Positions 10,525 to 18,958 are shown, numbered from the stretch's first letter. The stretch: DNA of 64,000 bases from Streptomyces sp. NBC_01217 (GCF_035994185.1 NZ_CP108538.1:2790001-2854000), one strand, 5' to 3'. Made by a program: numbers and translations. The notes: generated by a model from the letters alone, not told the origin.

Positions 10525-11049
10525 TCAGGAAGCCGGGAACCGCGACACCTTCGCGACCTTGCACGTGAGCTTGCCCGTGAACTTCCCCAGCCCCTGGGCC
10601 TTCCCCACGGACTTCTGCCCGGCGTCCAGACTGGACGACGACATCAGCCCCTCGCCGTGGCGCGTACCGCGCCCGTCCACGAACTCGATGTTCACGATGT
10701 AGGAGGACCGCTCCCCGGAGTGGTTCACGATCTCCACGCCCGCCGAGGGCCACTGCGTCACCGAGTCGAGCTCACAGCTGGTGATCCGCACATCGTCCTC
10801 GGCCTTCGTACCCTCCACGACAGGCGACTCGGTGGGCTCCTCGGACACACCACCGCCCTCCGTGGCCCCGGCCGGCGGCCTCTTCGACGGCTTCGACGTC
10901 TTCGAATCGCCCGCCGCCGAGTTGTTGCCGGCCGAGACGGCGATCAGCACACCCAGGGCCAGCAGGACGGCCACCCCGCCCACCACGGACAGCGTGACGA
11001 TCAATCCGGTACGGGACTGCTTCGGGGTCGGCGGATAGCCGTAGGACAT
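10525..11049 (-). CDS. membrane-anchored DUF4352-like protein
   Basis: A 174-residue protein. A short cytoplasmic Tyr/Pro-rich start (MSYGYPPTPK) is followed by one TM helix at about residues 14-40 and a Ser/Pro/Lys linker. The external beta-domain has DDVRITSCELD, AGVEIVNHSGERSSYIVNIEFVD and LTCKVAKVSRFP, an immunoglobulin-like fold of the DUF4352/FxLYD type with two cysteines. An extracellular role is inferred; function is unknown. Divergent from the MerR regulator with 105 bp between. Confidence 0.75.
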   Translation of the reverse strand: MSYGYPPTPKQSRTGLIVTLSVVGGVAVLLALGVLIAVSAGNNSAAGDSKTSKPSKRPPAGATEGGGVSEEPTESPVVEGTKAEDDVRITSCELDSVTQWPSAGVEIVNHSGERSSYIVNIEFVDGRGTRHGEGLMSSSSLDAGQKSVGKAQGLGKFTGKLTCKVAKVSRFPAS

Positions 11050-11117
11050 GGATTCCCCCCATGGGACGGTGCAACTGCCGCGGATGACGAGAAGGACACG
11101 TTACGACGTGCCAGGAC

Positions 11118-11140
11118 TTGAGTCTCCCGTAGGGGGAGGC
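11118..11140 (+). promoter_or_regulatory. MerR-type operator/promoter
   Basis: A ttgagt hexamer (11118-11123) is followed by the dyad ctccc...gggag (11124-11138), 15 bp before the MerR start codon. MerR-family proteins usually bind such a dyad between -35 and -10 of their own promoter. No good -10 is visible at 19 bp. Confidence 0.4.
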
Positions 11141-11154
11141 ATGAGAGTGGGGGC

Positions 11155-12156
11155 ATGGACGGCGACGCGCTCCACTCGATCGGTGATCTGGCCCGGCAGA
11201 CCGGGCTGACGGTCAAGACCATCCGGTTCTACTCCGACCGCGGGATCGTGCCACCGACCCACCGCAGCCCGGCCGGCCACCGCCTTTACGACATCGACGC
11301 CGTCGCACGCCTGGACCTGGTGCGTACGCTGCGCGACCTGGGACTGGACCTTCCCACGATCCGGAAGGTCGTGGACCGGGAGCTCTCGCTCCCCGAGGTC
11401 GCCGCAGCGCACGCCGAGTCCCTGGCGGTGCAGATCCGCACACTGCGCCTGCGGCGCGCGGTGCTGACGACGGTGGCCAGGCGCGGGTCCACACCTGAGG
11501 AGATGGATCTGATGCACAAGCTGGCCAAGCTCTCGGAGGACGAACGCCGACGCCTGATCGACGACTTCCTCGACACGGCGTTCGGCGCCCCCGACACCGC
11601 CCCCGGGTCCACCGGGTCGTCCGACTTCACCGGCATCATGCGCTCGATGACCCCGGAGCTCCCCGACTCCCCCGACACCGAACAGGTGGAGGCCTGGGTG
11701 GAGTTGGCCGAGCTCTCCCAGGACCCGGATTTCCGCGCCACCATACGCAGCATGGCCGAGCACCACGCGGCCGACCGCGCCGAAAGCACGACGACCGCGC
11801 TGCGCCGCGACCCCGCAGCAACGGTCCTCGCCCACGCCACCCCGGCACTGACAGCCGGCATCACCCCGGCCTCACACCGGGCGGACCCGATCGTCGACAC
11901 GGTCATGACCAGCTACGCACACGACATCGGCCGCCCCGACACCACCGCTCTGCGCCACCGACTGCTGACCCTGCTGGAAGCGGCGAACGACCCGCGCAGG
12001 CAGCGGTACTTGCAGCTGCTCGCAGTCATCAACGCCTGGCCGCCCCCGGACGACCCTGCACCGGCCTTCACCTGGTTCACCGAGGCCCTGCGCGTCCGGC
12101 TACCGGCACAAGGGCCCCACAACGCCGGGGCGCACCGACCATGCCCTGAGGAATGA
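11155..12156 (+). CDS. MerR-family transcriptional regulator with helical effector domain
   Basis: A 333-residue regulator. The N-terminal MerR winged helix covers residues 6-75 (IGDLARQTGLTVKTIRFYSDRGIVPP, GHRLYDIDAVARLDLVRTLRDLGL). A coiled-coil linker follows and then a long helical C-terminal region with no drug-binding motif I recognise. Most MerR proteins of this kind repress or activate their own promoter. The upstream dyad and short leader support autoregulation. No co-regulated gene is adjacent on the same strand except bL37, which is unrelated. Confidence 0.85.
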   Translation: MDGDALHSIGDLARQTGLTVKTIRFYSDRGIVPPTHRSPAGHRLYDIDAVARLDLVRTLRDLGLDLPTIRKVVDRELSLPEVAAAHAESLAVQIRTLRLRRAVLTTVARRGSTPEEMDLMHKLAKLSEDERRRLIDDFLDTAFGAPDTAPGSTGSSDFTGIMRSMTPELPDSPDTEQVEAWVELAELSQDPDFRATIRSMAEHHAADRAESTTTALRRDPAATVLAHATPALTAGITPASHRADPIVDTVMTSYAHDIGRPDTTALRHRLLTLLEAANDPRRQRYLQLLAVINAWPPPDDPAPAFTWFTEALRVRLPAQGPHNAGAHRPCPEE

Positions 12157-12249
12157 ACGCGGCACCCGCCGCGCCTCTGATGCGGCAGCACCGGCCCGAA
12201 CCTAAACTTACGGCGGTCCGAAATATTCCGAATGAGGGAGATATCCAGC

Positions 12250-12324
12250 ATGGCCAAGCGAGGCAACAAGCGACGCGGCCGCAAGAAGAAGAAGGCCAAC
12301 CACGGCAAGCGCCCCAACGCCTGA
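12250..12324 (+). CDS. 50S ribosomal protein bL37 (24 residues)
   Basis: A very short ORF starting MAKRGNKRRGRKKKKANHG and ending KRPNA. Thirteen of its 24 residues are Lys or Arg. Length and the C-terminal KANHGKRPNA match the actinobacterial ribosomal protein bL37 first seen in mycobacterial ribosome structures. GAGGGAG lies 8 nt before the ATG. It falls below most gene-finder cut-offs. It marks the last clearly conserved gene before the accessory region. Confidence 0.85.
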   Translation: MAKRGNKRRGRKKKKANHGKRPNA

Positions 12325-12400
12325 GCGGGACGCCCCGGACCTGCCGCCGGACCACCCAGTGGTTCAGCGGTGCACTCGCGCCGGTCCACGCCGCCACCTG

Positions 12401-12432
12401 AGTGCACCGGGCGCCTTCGCACCCGGTGCACT
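12401..12432. terminator. bidirectional hairpin after bL37
   Basis: Perfect 11-bp arms agtgcaccggg / cccggtgcact with a 10-nt loop, 77 bp past the bL37 stop. Confidence 0.5.
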
Positions 12433-12570
12433 TCCCACTCGATGAAGCAGTCGACGCGAGCGGACATTGGCCTCTTGAGTGACCGCAATGACCAACAAAT
12501 TGTCCGACAGGACATTCTCCAAGGCCCAGTCGACGAAGGCAGCCACGGCTTCACGGGCGTATCCCAGGCC
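12430..12570 (-). pseudogene. GNAT acetyltransferase remnant
   Basis: A 46-residue stretch in one frame reads GLGYAREAVAAFVDWALEN ... QEANVRSRRLLHRVG. This is the acetyl-CoA-binding and C-terminal helix pattern of RimJ-type N-acetyltransferases. Nothing before or after it in any reverse frame continues the domain, so only a fragment remains. It marks the start of the decayed zone. Confidence 0.6.
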
Positions 12571-12758
12571 CCGGGCAGGGCAAGGCTGCGACGTCTCGTC
12601 GACGGCCTGAACAACGCGGTACGAGGCACAAGGCCGCTCTGATCTCCCGCCCGTGCCTGGTGTGGCTGGCGTCAGGCTGGACAACTGCCTGTCGAGGCCG
12701 GGCGACGCTATCCCATGGCGCGTACGAAGGCGGCCTTCTCCTCCCTGAGGGTCTCCTC

Positions 12759-13730
12759 ATGCTCGGGCTTCAGCGTGACCGAAGCCCCCGCGCGCTCCAG
12801 AAGGACGAGCGAGGTGATCAGCAAGCCGCTGGGCAGCTCGCCGACGGCGGACGCGCGGACCCCGCCACCGAGGTGTTCGTCGCCCATCGCAACCTGCTGT
12901 TCACCGTCGCCTACGAGATGCTCGGCTCGGCCGCCGACGCGGAGGACGTCCTGCAGGAGACCTGGCTGCGGTGGGCGGGTGTCGATCTCGGCACGGTGCG
13001 GGAGCAGCGTGCGTACCTGGTCCGGATCACCACGCGCCAGGCGCTGAGCCGGCTGCGTACGCTCGGCCGCCGTAAGGAGTCCTACGTCGGCTCCTGGCTG
13101 CCCGAGCCGCTGCTCACGGCGCCCGACGTGGCCGAGGACGTCGAGCTGGCCGACAGCGTCTCGATGGCGATGCTGCTGGTGATGGAGACGCTGACGCCGA
13201 CCGAGCGGGCGGTGTTCGTGCTGCGCGAGGTGTTCGACCTCGGGTACGACGAGATCGCCGAAGCCGTCGACAAGAGCCCGGCCGCGGTCCGCCAGATCGC
13301 GCACCGGGCACGGGCACACGTCGCGGCGCGCCGGCCGCGCGGGATCGTCTCCCCGACCGAGACCCGAGACGCGCTCGATGCGTTCCAACGGGCGGCCGAA
13401 ACGGGCGATCTGCAGGGCCTGCTCGACATCCTCGCGCCGGATGTCGTCCTCCTGGGCGACGGCGGCGGAGTCAAGCAGGCCGTCCTGCGGCCCGTCGTGG
13501 GGGCCGACAAGGTGGCCCGCCTGATGGCCGCCGGGATGGGCAGGCTCACCGCAGCGTCGCTGCGCCCGGCGCAGGTCAATGCCTACCCGGCGCTGATTCT
13601 CCGGCTCGACGGCGCGATCGACACCGTCGTGGCGGTACGTATCGACGACGGCCTCATCACCGGGCTCTACGCCGTGCGCAATCCCGAGAAACTGTCGCGC
13701 ATGGAGCGGGAGACCTCTCTGAGCCGATGA
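12759..13730 (+). CDS. ECF41-type sigma factor with SnoaL-like C-terminal domain
   Basis: An extracytoplasmic-function sigma factor of group ECF41 (SigJ-like). Region 2 reads TEVFVAHRNLLFTVAYEMLG and AEDVLQETWLRW, and region 4 LTPTERAVFVLREVFDLGYDEIAEA. The C-terminal SnoaL_2-like domain regulates activity in this group, and both hallmark motifs WLPEP and DGGG are present. The start is uncertain. ATG 12759 has a GAGGG site but adds about 33 residues unlike the family; GTG 12873 begins exactly at the conserved part but lacks a ribosome site. The usual partner oxidoreductase/decarboxylase gene is missing, so the 5' flank may have been replaced. Confidence 0.8.
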   Translation: MLGLQRDRSPRALQKDERGDQQAAGQLADGGRADPATEVFVAHRNLLFTVAYEMLGSAADAEDVLQETWLRWAGVDLGTVREQRAYLVRITTRQALSRLRTLGRRKESYVGSWLPEPLLTAPDVAEDVELADSVSMAMLLVMETLTPTERAVFVLREVFDLGYDEIAEAVDKSPAAVRQIAHRARAHVAARRPRGIVSPTETRDALDAFQRAAETGDLQGLLDILAPDVVLLGDGGGVKQAVLRPVVGADKVARLMAAGMGRLTAASLRPAQVNAYPALILRLDGAIDTVVAVRIDDGLITGLYAVRNPEKLSRMERETSLSR

Positions 13731-13825
13731 GCCCGGGACCCCGCGGAAAAGGGACCGAGTTCAGAAGATCCTCAAGGCTTCGGCTTCGGACGCGGCGGGC
13801 GGAGGCCCCCTGTTATGGTGCGCCG

Positions 13826-14260
13826 ATGTCATCGATCAAGCAGTTCCAAGTCACCTTTGACTGCGCAGGACCTGAGCGCGTCGCTCGTTTCTGGTGCGAG
13901 GTGTTGGGGTACGTCATACCGCCGCCACCGGAGGGGTTCGCCACCTGGGACGACTTCAACCGCACCCTGCCTCCTGCGGAGCAGGATTCATGGTTCGCCT
14001 GCAGCGATCCCTCAGGCGTGGGCCCGCGCCTGTACTTCCAGCGCGTCCCCGAAGGCAAGGCCGTCAAGAATCGGGTGCATCTCGACGTCCGGGTCGGCAC
14101 CGGGCTCGTGGGGGAGGAGCGCCTCGCCATACTCGAAGCCGAGTGCGCACGACTGGTCGCGCTCGGCGCCACCCACGTGCAAACGCTGTATGCCGATGAG
14201 GAAAACGAGTCGTGCATCCCAATGCTGGACATCGAGGGCAACGAATTCTGTATCGACTGA
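13826..14260 (+). CDS. VOC-superfamily (glyoxalase/bleomycin-resistance-like) protein
   Basis: A 144-residue single-domain vicinal-oxygen-chelate protein. It has FQVTFDCAGPERVARFWCEVLGY at the start (glyoxalase-type beta-alpha-beta), NRVHLDVRVG at the second module and DIEGNEFCID at the end (metal-binding Glu). Members include many uncharacterised stress or resistance proteins in Streptomyces. The ATG at 13826 matches the family start. It precedes an IS5-type remnant on the opposite strand. Confidence 0.85.
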   Translation: MSSIKQFQVTFDCAGPERVARFWCEVLGYVIPPPPEGFATWDDFNRTLPPAEQDSWFACSDPSGVGPRLYFQRVPEGKAVKNRVHLDVRVGTGLVGEERLAILEAECARLVALGATHVQTLYADEENESCIPMLDIEGNEFCID

Positions 14261-14274
14261 GCATTCTCCGAGCC

Positions 14275-14298
14275 GGGGAGGCGGGGAGCCGCCTCCCC
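14275..14298 (+). terminator. intrinsic terminator after VOC gene
   Basis: Perfect 10-bp stem ggggaggcgg / ccgcctcccc with loop ggag, 15 bp after the stop codon. Confidence 0.65.
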
Positions 14299-14329
14299 TG
14301 GGCCTCTCTGGTCTCATATGGAGCGGGAG

Positions 14330-15035
14330 TTACCCCGTGAGCGCAAGGTTGTGCAGTCGGGCGATGCCGAGCATCGCGGTGGTGAATGCCGTCGCCTTTC
14401 AGACGGCAGTCACGAAGGATCTTCCATGCCTTCTTCCGCGCGAAGGCGTGCTCGACGCGGGCGCGGACGTTGCGGTGGGAGGTGTTGCGCTCCTCCTTCC
14501 ATGCAGGCAGTTCGGTCCGGCCGCGTTCGTGACGGTGCGGGATGACCAGGCCGGTGCCCCGGTAGCCACCGTCCGCGATGACCGTGGTCCGGCCGACGGC
14601 GGCCTTCGCACCGGACAGTTCCCACGCCTTGCAGTCGTTACGGCTGCCGGGCAGCGGTCGGCCGACGGCGACGACGAGTCGGGGGTCGGCGTCGATGACG
14701 ACCTGGCGGTTGGTTGAGTACCGGTGGTTCTTCGGCTGGTCCGCGATGGTGTGCTCCCGGTTCGGGACCAGGGTTCCGTCCACGATAAGCACGGCGCCTT
14801 TGGCGAACCGCTTGCGAGGCTGGAGCGCGAGCGACGGCCCGAGGCGGTCGATGACGCGATCCGCGGCCGAATTGAACGCCTTGGACAACAGGGCGAGCTG
14901 CTGCATCGTCAAGTTCGTGTGCCAGTACACCGCGACCAGCAACGCGCTGTCCTCCAGCGGAATGCTCCACGGCCGGCCCTGCGGACCGTATCCGCGCCTC
15001 CGCGCTGCAGAATCGTCACCAGCTTCCCAAGGCAC
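14330..15035 (-). pseudogene. IS5-family transposase, frameshifted and truncated
   Basis: A DDE transposase of the IS5 type. It has LVAVYWHTNLTMQQLALL, IVDGTLVP (first Asp), VIDADPRLVVAVGRPLPGSRNDCKAWE, VIADGGYRGTGLVIP (second Asp) and VRARVEHAFARKKAWKILRD (Glu). One extra base after the codons for GDGIHH moves the last 15 residues (AMLGIARLHNLALTG) out of frame; the original stop is at 14330-14332. The N-terminal helix-turn-helix part is absent. The element end lies near 14310. It is inactive. Confidence 0.8.
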
Positions 15036-15115
15036 ACGGGCTCAACCCAGTGAACGGGGCTGTCCAGACTGCTCAATGCCGGTGTCAAGCCGCAGCGGGT
15101 GCTGTCCAGACGGGG

Positions 15116-15535
15116 TTACGCTGCTGGTTCAACGCTCACCGCGACGGCTCGTCTCCGGAGGTGAACCGCCAGGACCTCCATCTCGACGAGTGTGCCGATG
15201 AGACCGGTCCGGGCGAGTTCCGCAGCCTGCGCTCGTGCTTCGCCCAGGGATAGTTCCTGTGCACTGCGGAGGGCTTGCAGCACGGGAACGAGGTTCGGCA
15301 CGTCTCCAGACAGGCGAAGCCGCGTTGGCCCGTGCGCTTGCAGCAGCGCTTGTCGAATGTTCTCGGGCGTAACGGGGCCGCTGTCTTGCTCGCACCATCC
15401 ATTCAGGCAGTCCGCGCATCGTCCTTCGGTGCCCCAGCGGAGCATGCCGCGGTCGAAGAACTGACCGACATCGCAGATTGTCGTGCCTCCGCAGGCAGTG
15501 CACCGGCCTGCGACCTGTACTCCTTGCGTGATCAC
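15116..15535 (-). CDS. zinc-ribbon protein with L7/L12-like C-terminal domain
   Basis: A 139-residue protein I do not recognise as a named family. Residues 12-48 carry CTACGG, CADC and a third cysteine (NGWC), a treble-clef or ribbon-like zinc site. Residues 75-137 (NLVPVLQALRSAQELSLGEARAQA ... LIGTLVEMEVLAVHLRRRAVAVSVEP) follow the layout of the ribosomal stalk protein L7/L12 C-terminal domain: an alpha helix, the LSLxEA motif like GLGLKEAK, a helix and a closing beta strand. A role near the ribosome or in factor binding is speculative. It is flanked by IS remnants and appears intact. Confidence 0.6.
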   Translation of the reverse strand: MITQGVQVAGRCTACGGTTICDVGQFFDRGMLRWGTEGRCADCLNGWCEQDSGPVTPENIRQALLQAHGPTRLRLSGDVPNLVPVLQALRSAQELSLGEARAQAAELARTGLIGTLVEMEVLAVHLRRRAVAVSVEPAA

Positions 15536-15626
15536 AGGGGTCTCCTCAGCGTCATGGGTCGATGCTGATGGGATCCTCCCTGAGAAGTCGGCTTTGGTCG
15601 ATCAGGTTCGCGATCGGCGAGAAACC

Positions 15627-16171
15627 CTACTGGGCGATTGCCACCGGGGGCGTGAGTTCGTAATGCCGCTGGTCTCGGAGAAGTGCCCACAGTACGTTGA
15701 CTCGTCGCCTGGCCAGCGCCAGGACTGCTTCGGTGTGCCTCTCGCCTTCGGCTCGTTTGCGGTCGTAGTACCGGCATGAATCCGAGCAGCAGGTGATGCT
15801 GTTCTTGGCTGCCAGGAACAAAGCCCGTTGCAGACGTCGGTGATATCGGGCGGTGACGACTGCCGCTGACCCTGCCTGAGTCCCGAGGCGCCGGTGCCAG
15901 GCCGGCGTAGGTCGCCAAGCGATCAGGGCTGCCGAAGAGATCCATGCCGCCACCGATGGCGGCCAGGTTCTCGGCTCCGAGCAGGTCGCCCATCCCGGGC
16001 ATGCTGGCAATGATGGCGGCCTGCTTGTGGCGGCGGAAGGAAGCCTCGATCTGCCGGTCGATCTCGCCGATCTTCTCGTTGAGCACGATCACTTCACGGG
16101 CGAGCGCGGCGACCATCGCTGCAACCGGGGCTCGCCGCGTGGATGAACGACTCGGAGGGTTGGTATCGAAA
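15627..16171 (-). pseudogene. IS110-family transposase C-terminal remnant
   Basis: The Transposase_20 half of an IS110-type recombinase in two reverse frames. The first has AIIASMPGMGDLLGAENLAAIGG and LATYAGLAPAPRDSG. After a frameshift near 15880 it continues as YHRRLQRALFLAAKNSI, YYDRKRAEG and HTEAVLALARRRVNVLWALL, ending at 15627. The N-terminal DEDD domain is absent. It differs from both intact IS110 copies at 24.8 and 26.9 kb. Confidence 0.75.
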
Positions 16172-16451
16172 CTTCGATAAGGAGCCACCTGCTGCGGGTG
16201 ACTGGACGTTCCTCGCCCGAGCTCTTCAAGCGGCGACGGTCTACGAATGATCGGCAAACCATGACCATCTGCGAAAGCCATTGTGCAGCACGGTTGCTGA
16301 GCCTCCTCATGAACGCGCGCTGAGGGTCGCCACGGCGTGCCCCACCGGCTCACCGGCAACCGAGCCCTCCGCGTCGCGGGTGCGTGCGGCCGCGTCCCCA
16401 CCGGGCGGATTCGGTGCCACTGGGCATGGGCGAGCGTGCGGTGGAGCCCGC

Positions 16452-17159
16452 TCACCGTTCCGGTCTGGCCTTGTCGGCCAGGTCGATTCCCCAGATTCCG
16501 CAAATGAGATCGTGGCCGCTCTCGGTGACGTTCAGGCCCCGCCCCGAGCGGTGCCGCACCACCCACCCGGCCTTGAGGAACCGTCTGCCGACTACAGCAC
16601 CCAGGGCACCGGCAAGGTGCGCTCGTCGTTCGGTCCAGTCCAGGCACGCCCGAGTGGTGGCGCGGCGGGCCCGGATCGCGCCGTCGACATCCACACCGAT
16701 GCCACGCAGCCCGTCAGCGCCGGCGTCGGTGAGGGTGAGCGACTCGCGGTCCGCCAGCCATCCCTGGTGTGTCCAGGCATCCGTCAGCGCGATGCCGAGC
16801 CGCCCGGCGATGTGGTCGTAGCAGAACCGCGCCGCGGCCAGGTTCTGCATCTGACGGCTTCGTCGATACCCCGAGACGGGCGCCGGGTCGGCCAGGACGC
16901 CGAGCGCTTCCAGAGCGGTGGCGACCTGCGGGCCGGCGAGCGAGTAGTAGCGGCACCGCCCGCGCGCCTCGCACGTCACCAGACCCGCATCGACGAGCAC
17001 CGCCAAGTGCTCCGACGCGGTCGAGGCGCTCACCCCGGCCCCCTGGGCCAGTTCACCGGCCGGCCGTCCGGTGCCGTCCATGAGCAGGTTCAGGAACACC
17101 GAGCGCGCGGGGGCGGCAAGCGCCTTGCCCGCTCTCGTGAAGTCCCGGTCCCTGCTCAT
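16452..17159 (-). CDS. ArsR-family transcriptional regulator
   Basis: A 235-residue regulator. The N-terminal ArsR winged helix covers residues 10-75 (LAAPARSVFLNLLMDG, GELAQGAGVSASTASEHLAVLVDAGLV, GRCRYYSL). A C-terminal region of about 150 residues (YRRSRQMQNLAAARFCYDHIAGRLGIALTDA) is typical of longer Streptomyces ArsR-like proteins that sense small molecules or redox state. There is no clear metal-site CxC. Divergent from the OsmC/ACT pair, with a perfect inverted repeat between them, so it probably controls that operon. Confidence 0.85.
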   Translation of the reverse strand: MSRDRDFTRAGKALAAPARSVFLNLLMDGTGRPAGELAQGAGVSASTASEHLAVLVDAGLVTCEARGRCRYYSLAGPQVATALEALGVLADPAPVSGYRRSRQMQNLAAARFCYDHIAGRLGIALTDAWTHQGWLADRESLTLTDAGADGLRGIGVDVDGAIRARRATTRACLDWTERRAHLAGALGAVVGRRFLKAGWVVRHRSGRGLNVTESGHDLICGIWGIDLADKARPER

Positions 17160-17179
17160 GAAGGTGACGATACGACGAC

Positions 17180-17205
17180 GACGCTTCGGCCGGTGCCGAA
17201 GCGTC
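17180..17205. promoter_or_regulatory. perfect 10-bp inverted repeat, probable ArsR operator
   Basis: gacgcttcgg (17180-17189), 6-nt spacer, ccgaagcgtc (17196-17205). It lies in the 65-bp divergent region, 21 bp from the ArsR start and 20 bp from the OsmC start, so one bound dimer could block both promoters. Confidence 0.6.
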
Positions 17206-17224
17206 CCGGACCTACGGTTCGAGC

Positions 17225-17683
17225 ATGAACACGCACGCCTACCACACCCGTCTGCACTGGGACGGCTCCACCGCCGTCGGGATCCGCGCCTACTCGCGCG
17301 ACCACACCGCCGTCACCACGCCGGCCACCACGCAGGTCGACCTGAGCGCGGACCCGGCCTTCCGCGGCAACCCCGACCGACTCAACCCCGAACAACTCAT
17401 CGTCATGGCCGCCTCGTCCTGCCAGATGCTGTCCTTCCTCGGCGCCGCAGCCCGCGCCGGGGTGGACGTGCTTGCCTACGACGACGAGGCGACGAGCCAC
17501 CTCGACCAAACCGCCAAACCCGCCCGCCTGGCCACGATCCACCTGCACGTGACCGTCAAGGTCCCCGCCGGGACCGACGAGACCCAGATCCAAGAGATCG
17601 CCGTGCGGGCCCACCACGAGTGCTACGTCGCCAACAGCCTGTCAGTCCCGGTCAAGGTCTCCACCACCGTGGTGGCCTCGTGA
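17225..17683 (+). CDS. OsmC-family peroxide-reducing protein
   Basis: A 152-residue OsmC/Ohr-type protein. It has NPDRLNPEQLIVMAASSCQMLSFL, with the first catalytic cysteine in SSCQM, and AHHECYVANSL with the second cysteine. This Cys pair reduces organic peroxides in the family. The last codons overlap the start of the ACT gene (GTGA), so the two are translationally coupled. The divergent ArsR gene and operator suggest induction by a chemical stress. Confidence 0.85.
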   Translation: MNTHAYHTRLHWDGSTAVGIRAYSRDHTAVTTPATTQVDLSADPAFRGNPDRLNPEQLIVMAASSCQMLSFLGAAARAGVDVLAYDDEATSHLDQTAKPARLATIHLHVTVKVPAGTDETQIQEIAVRAHHECYVANSLSVPVKVSTTVVAS

Positions 17684-18084
17684 CCGCCCACCTGCAAGAC
17701 CTTGAGGTCCACTTGCCGAACCGGCCCGGCGCGCTGGCCGACCTCGGCCAGGCGCTCGGCAGCAACGGGGTGAGCCTGGAAGGCGGTGGTGTGTTCACCC
17801 ACGACGGGCATGCCGTCGCGCACTACCTCGTCGACGACGGCCCCGCCGCCCTGACCGCTGTCAACGCCGTGGGACTCGGCCCCGCCGTCGTGCGCGACGT
17901 CACCATGACCCGGCTGAACCAGGAGACACCCGGACAGCTCGGCGCGCTTGCCCGCATGCTCGGCGACGCCGGTGTCAACGTCCTGATCCAGTACAGCGAT
18001 CACGCCGGCAACCTCGTCCTGCTCGTGTCGGACGAGCACACCGCCATGTGCCGCGACGTCATCGAACGATGGGAGCAGGGCTGA
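17680..18084 (+). CDS. tandem ACT-domain protein
   Basis: A 134-residue protein of two ACT-like modules. The first has LEVHLPNRPGALADLGQALGSNGVSLEGGG, the second MTRLNQETPGQLGALARMLGDAGVNVLIQYS. ACT domains bind amino acids or other small ligands. There is no catalytic domain, so it probably senses or allosterically controls something. The GTG start at 17680 overlaps the OsmC stop by 4 bp. The pairing of OsmC with a stand-alone ACT protein under an ArsR regulator is unusual. Confidence 0.8.
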   Translation: MTAHLQDLEVHLPNRPGALADLGQALGSNGVSLEGGGVFTHDGHAVAHYLVDDGPAALTAVNAVGLGPAVVRDVTMTRLNQETPGQLGALARMLGDAGVNVLIQYSDHAGNLVLLVSDEHTAMCRDVIERWEQG

Positions 18085-18115
18085 TGCAGAGCTTGGGAGA
18101 CACGCCCTATTCGGT

Positions 18116-18720
18116 GTGGTTGCTGCGCATCTCTGCTGTACGGCTGCCCCGGAGGCGAGCCGAAACGGGGAGCCAGACCCGCCGCGGGAGATCGCATCGA
18201 GCCTGCACCGCTTCCAGACCCGCCGCGGCAGGCGGGCGTACTCCGGCTGGTACCGGTCGGCGGCGCACCGGCTGACCGAGTCCGGCCTCGCGCCCACAGT
18301 GGAGTCCCTGCTGCTCCCCGCCTTCCCGCGCGCGGCGTACTACCCCGACTTCCTGCCCCCCGGAGTCGCAGGAGGGCCTGGCTGCCACGCCTCGCCGAGC
18401 CGGAGCAGCGCAGGACGCTGACCGACGCCCTGCGGGCGTACCACTGGACAGCCATAAGGCCGTACGGGCCCGCGCCTTCCTCGGCGCCGGCGCCGAGGGC
18501 CTGCTGTCCAGCCTCGCGCCGCGTATGAACTGGCGGCCCCCGGTGCTGGAGGTGGAGCACCACATCTTGGGCGGTGACCTGCATCTGAACGGCCGCGGCC
18601 TTGTGCTCCTCCCGTCCTACTTCATCTGGCACAGCACGGTGGCCCTGGCGGACCCGGGCCCTCCCCCGGTCCTGGTTCACCCCCTGCTCCACAAAGCCCC
18701 GTCCGACCCGGCGCACGGCG
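18116..18720 (+). pseudogene. decayed ArsR/DUF5937-type regulator
   Basis: Pieces of one regulator appear in order in different frames. They are SSLHRFQTRRGRRAYSGWYR and AAYYPDFLPP near 18.2-18.36 kb, LTDALRAYHWTAIRPYG near 18.42-18.47 kb, and LEVEHHILGGDLHLNGRGLVLLPSYFIWHSTVAL near 18.55-18.65 kb. These match the DUF5937 domain found N-terminal to an ArsR helix-turn-helix in Streptomyces. At least one frameshift and the loss of the C-terminal HTH make it non-functional. Confidence 0.6.
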
Positions 18721-18775
18721 CCTCCCGCAGACGCCGGCGGCGGCACTCGCTCTCGTACAGCTGGATTCGTATCTA

Positions 18776-18912
18776 CGAGTTGCTGAGAGAACCTGCCTTC
18801 ATGCCCGCACCACCGAGCGTGGCCTGGTCGACGCCGTTGTCCTTGGGCCGGCAGTCCCGCAGGATCTTCCAGTGCTTCAGTCGGGACAGGGCGGGCTCGA
18901 CGCGATGCCCGA
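18776..18912 (-). pseudogene. IS5-type transposase C-terminal fragment
   Basis: The reverse strand reads HRVEPALSRLKHWKILRDCRPKDNGV, the Glu-motif end of an IS5-type DDE transposase, followed by a degenerate tail. It is a second, diverged relative of the remnant at 14.3-15.0 kb. Confidence 0.55.
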
Positions 18913-18958
18913 CTGCCAACCGTGCACCGATCCGGTGGGCCCCGCTCGGGGACGATGA

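Noticed and set aside
12708..12815. Reverse-frame tail LKPEHEETLREEKAAFVRAMG as a possible gene end
   Set aside because: Looks protein-like but I cannot name a family, and no upstream part of a gene can be read through the sigma factor; left as debris only.
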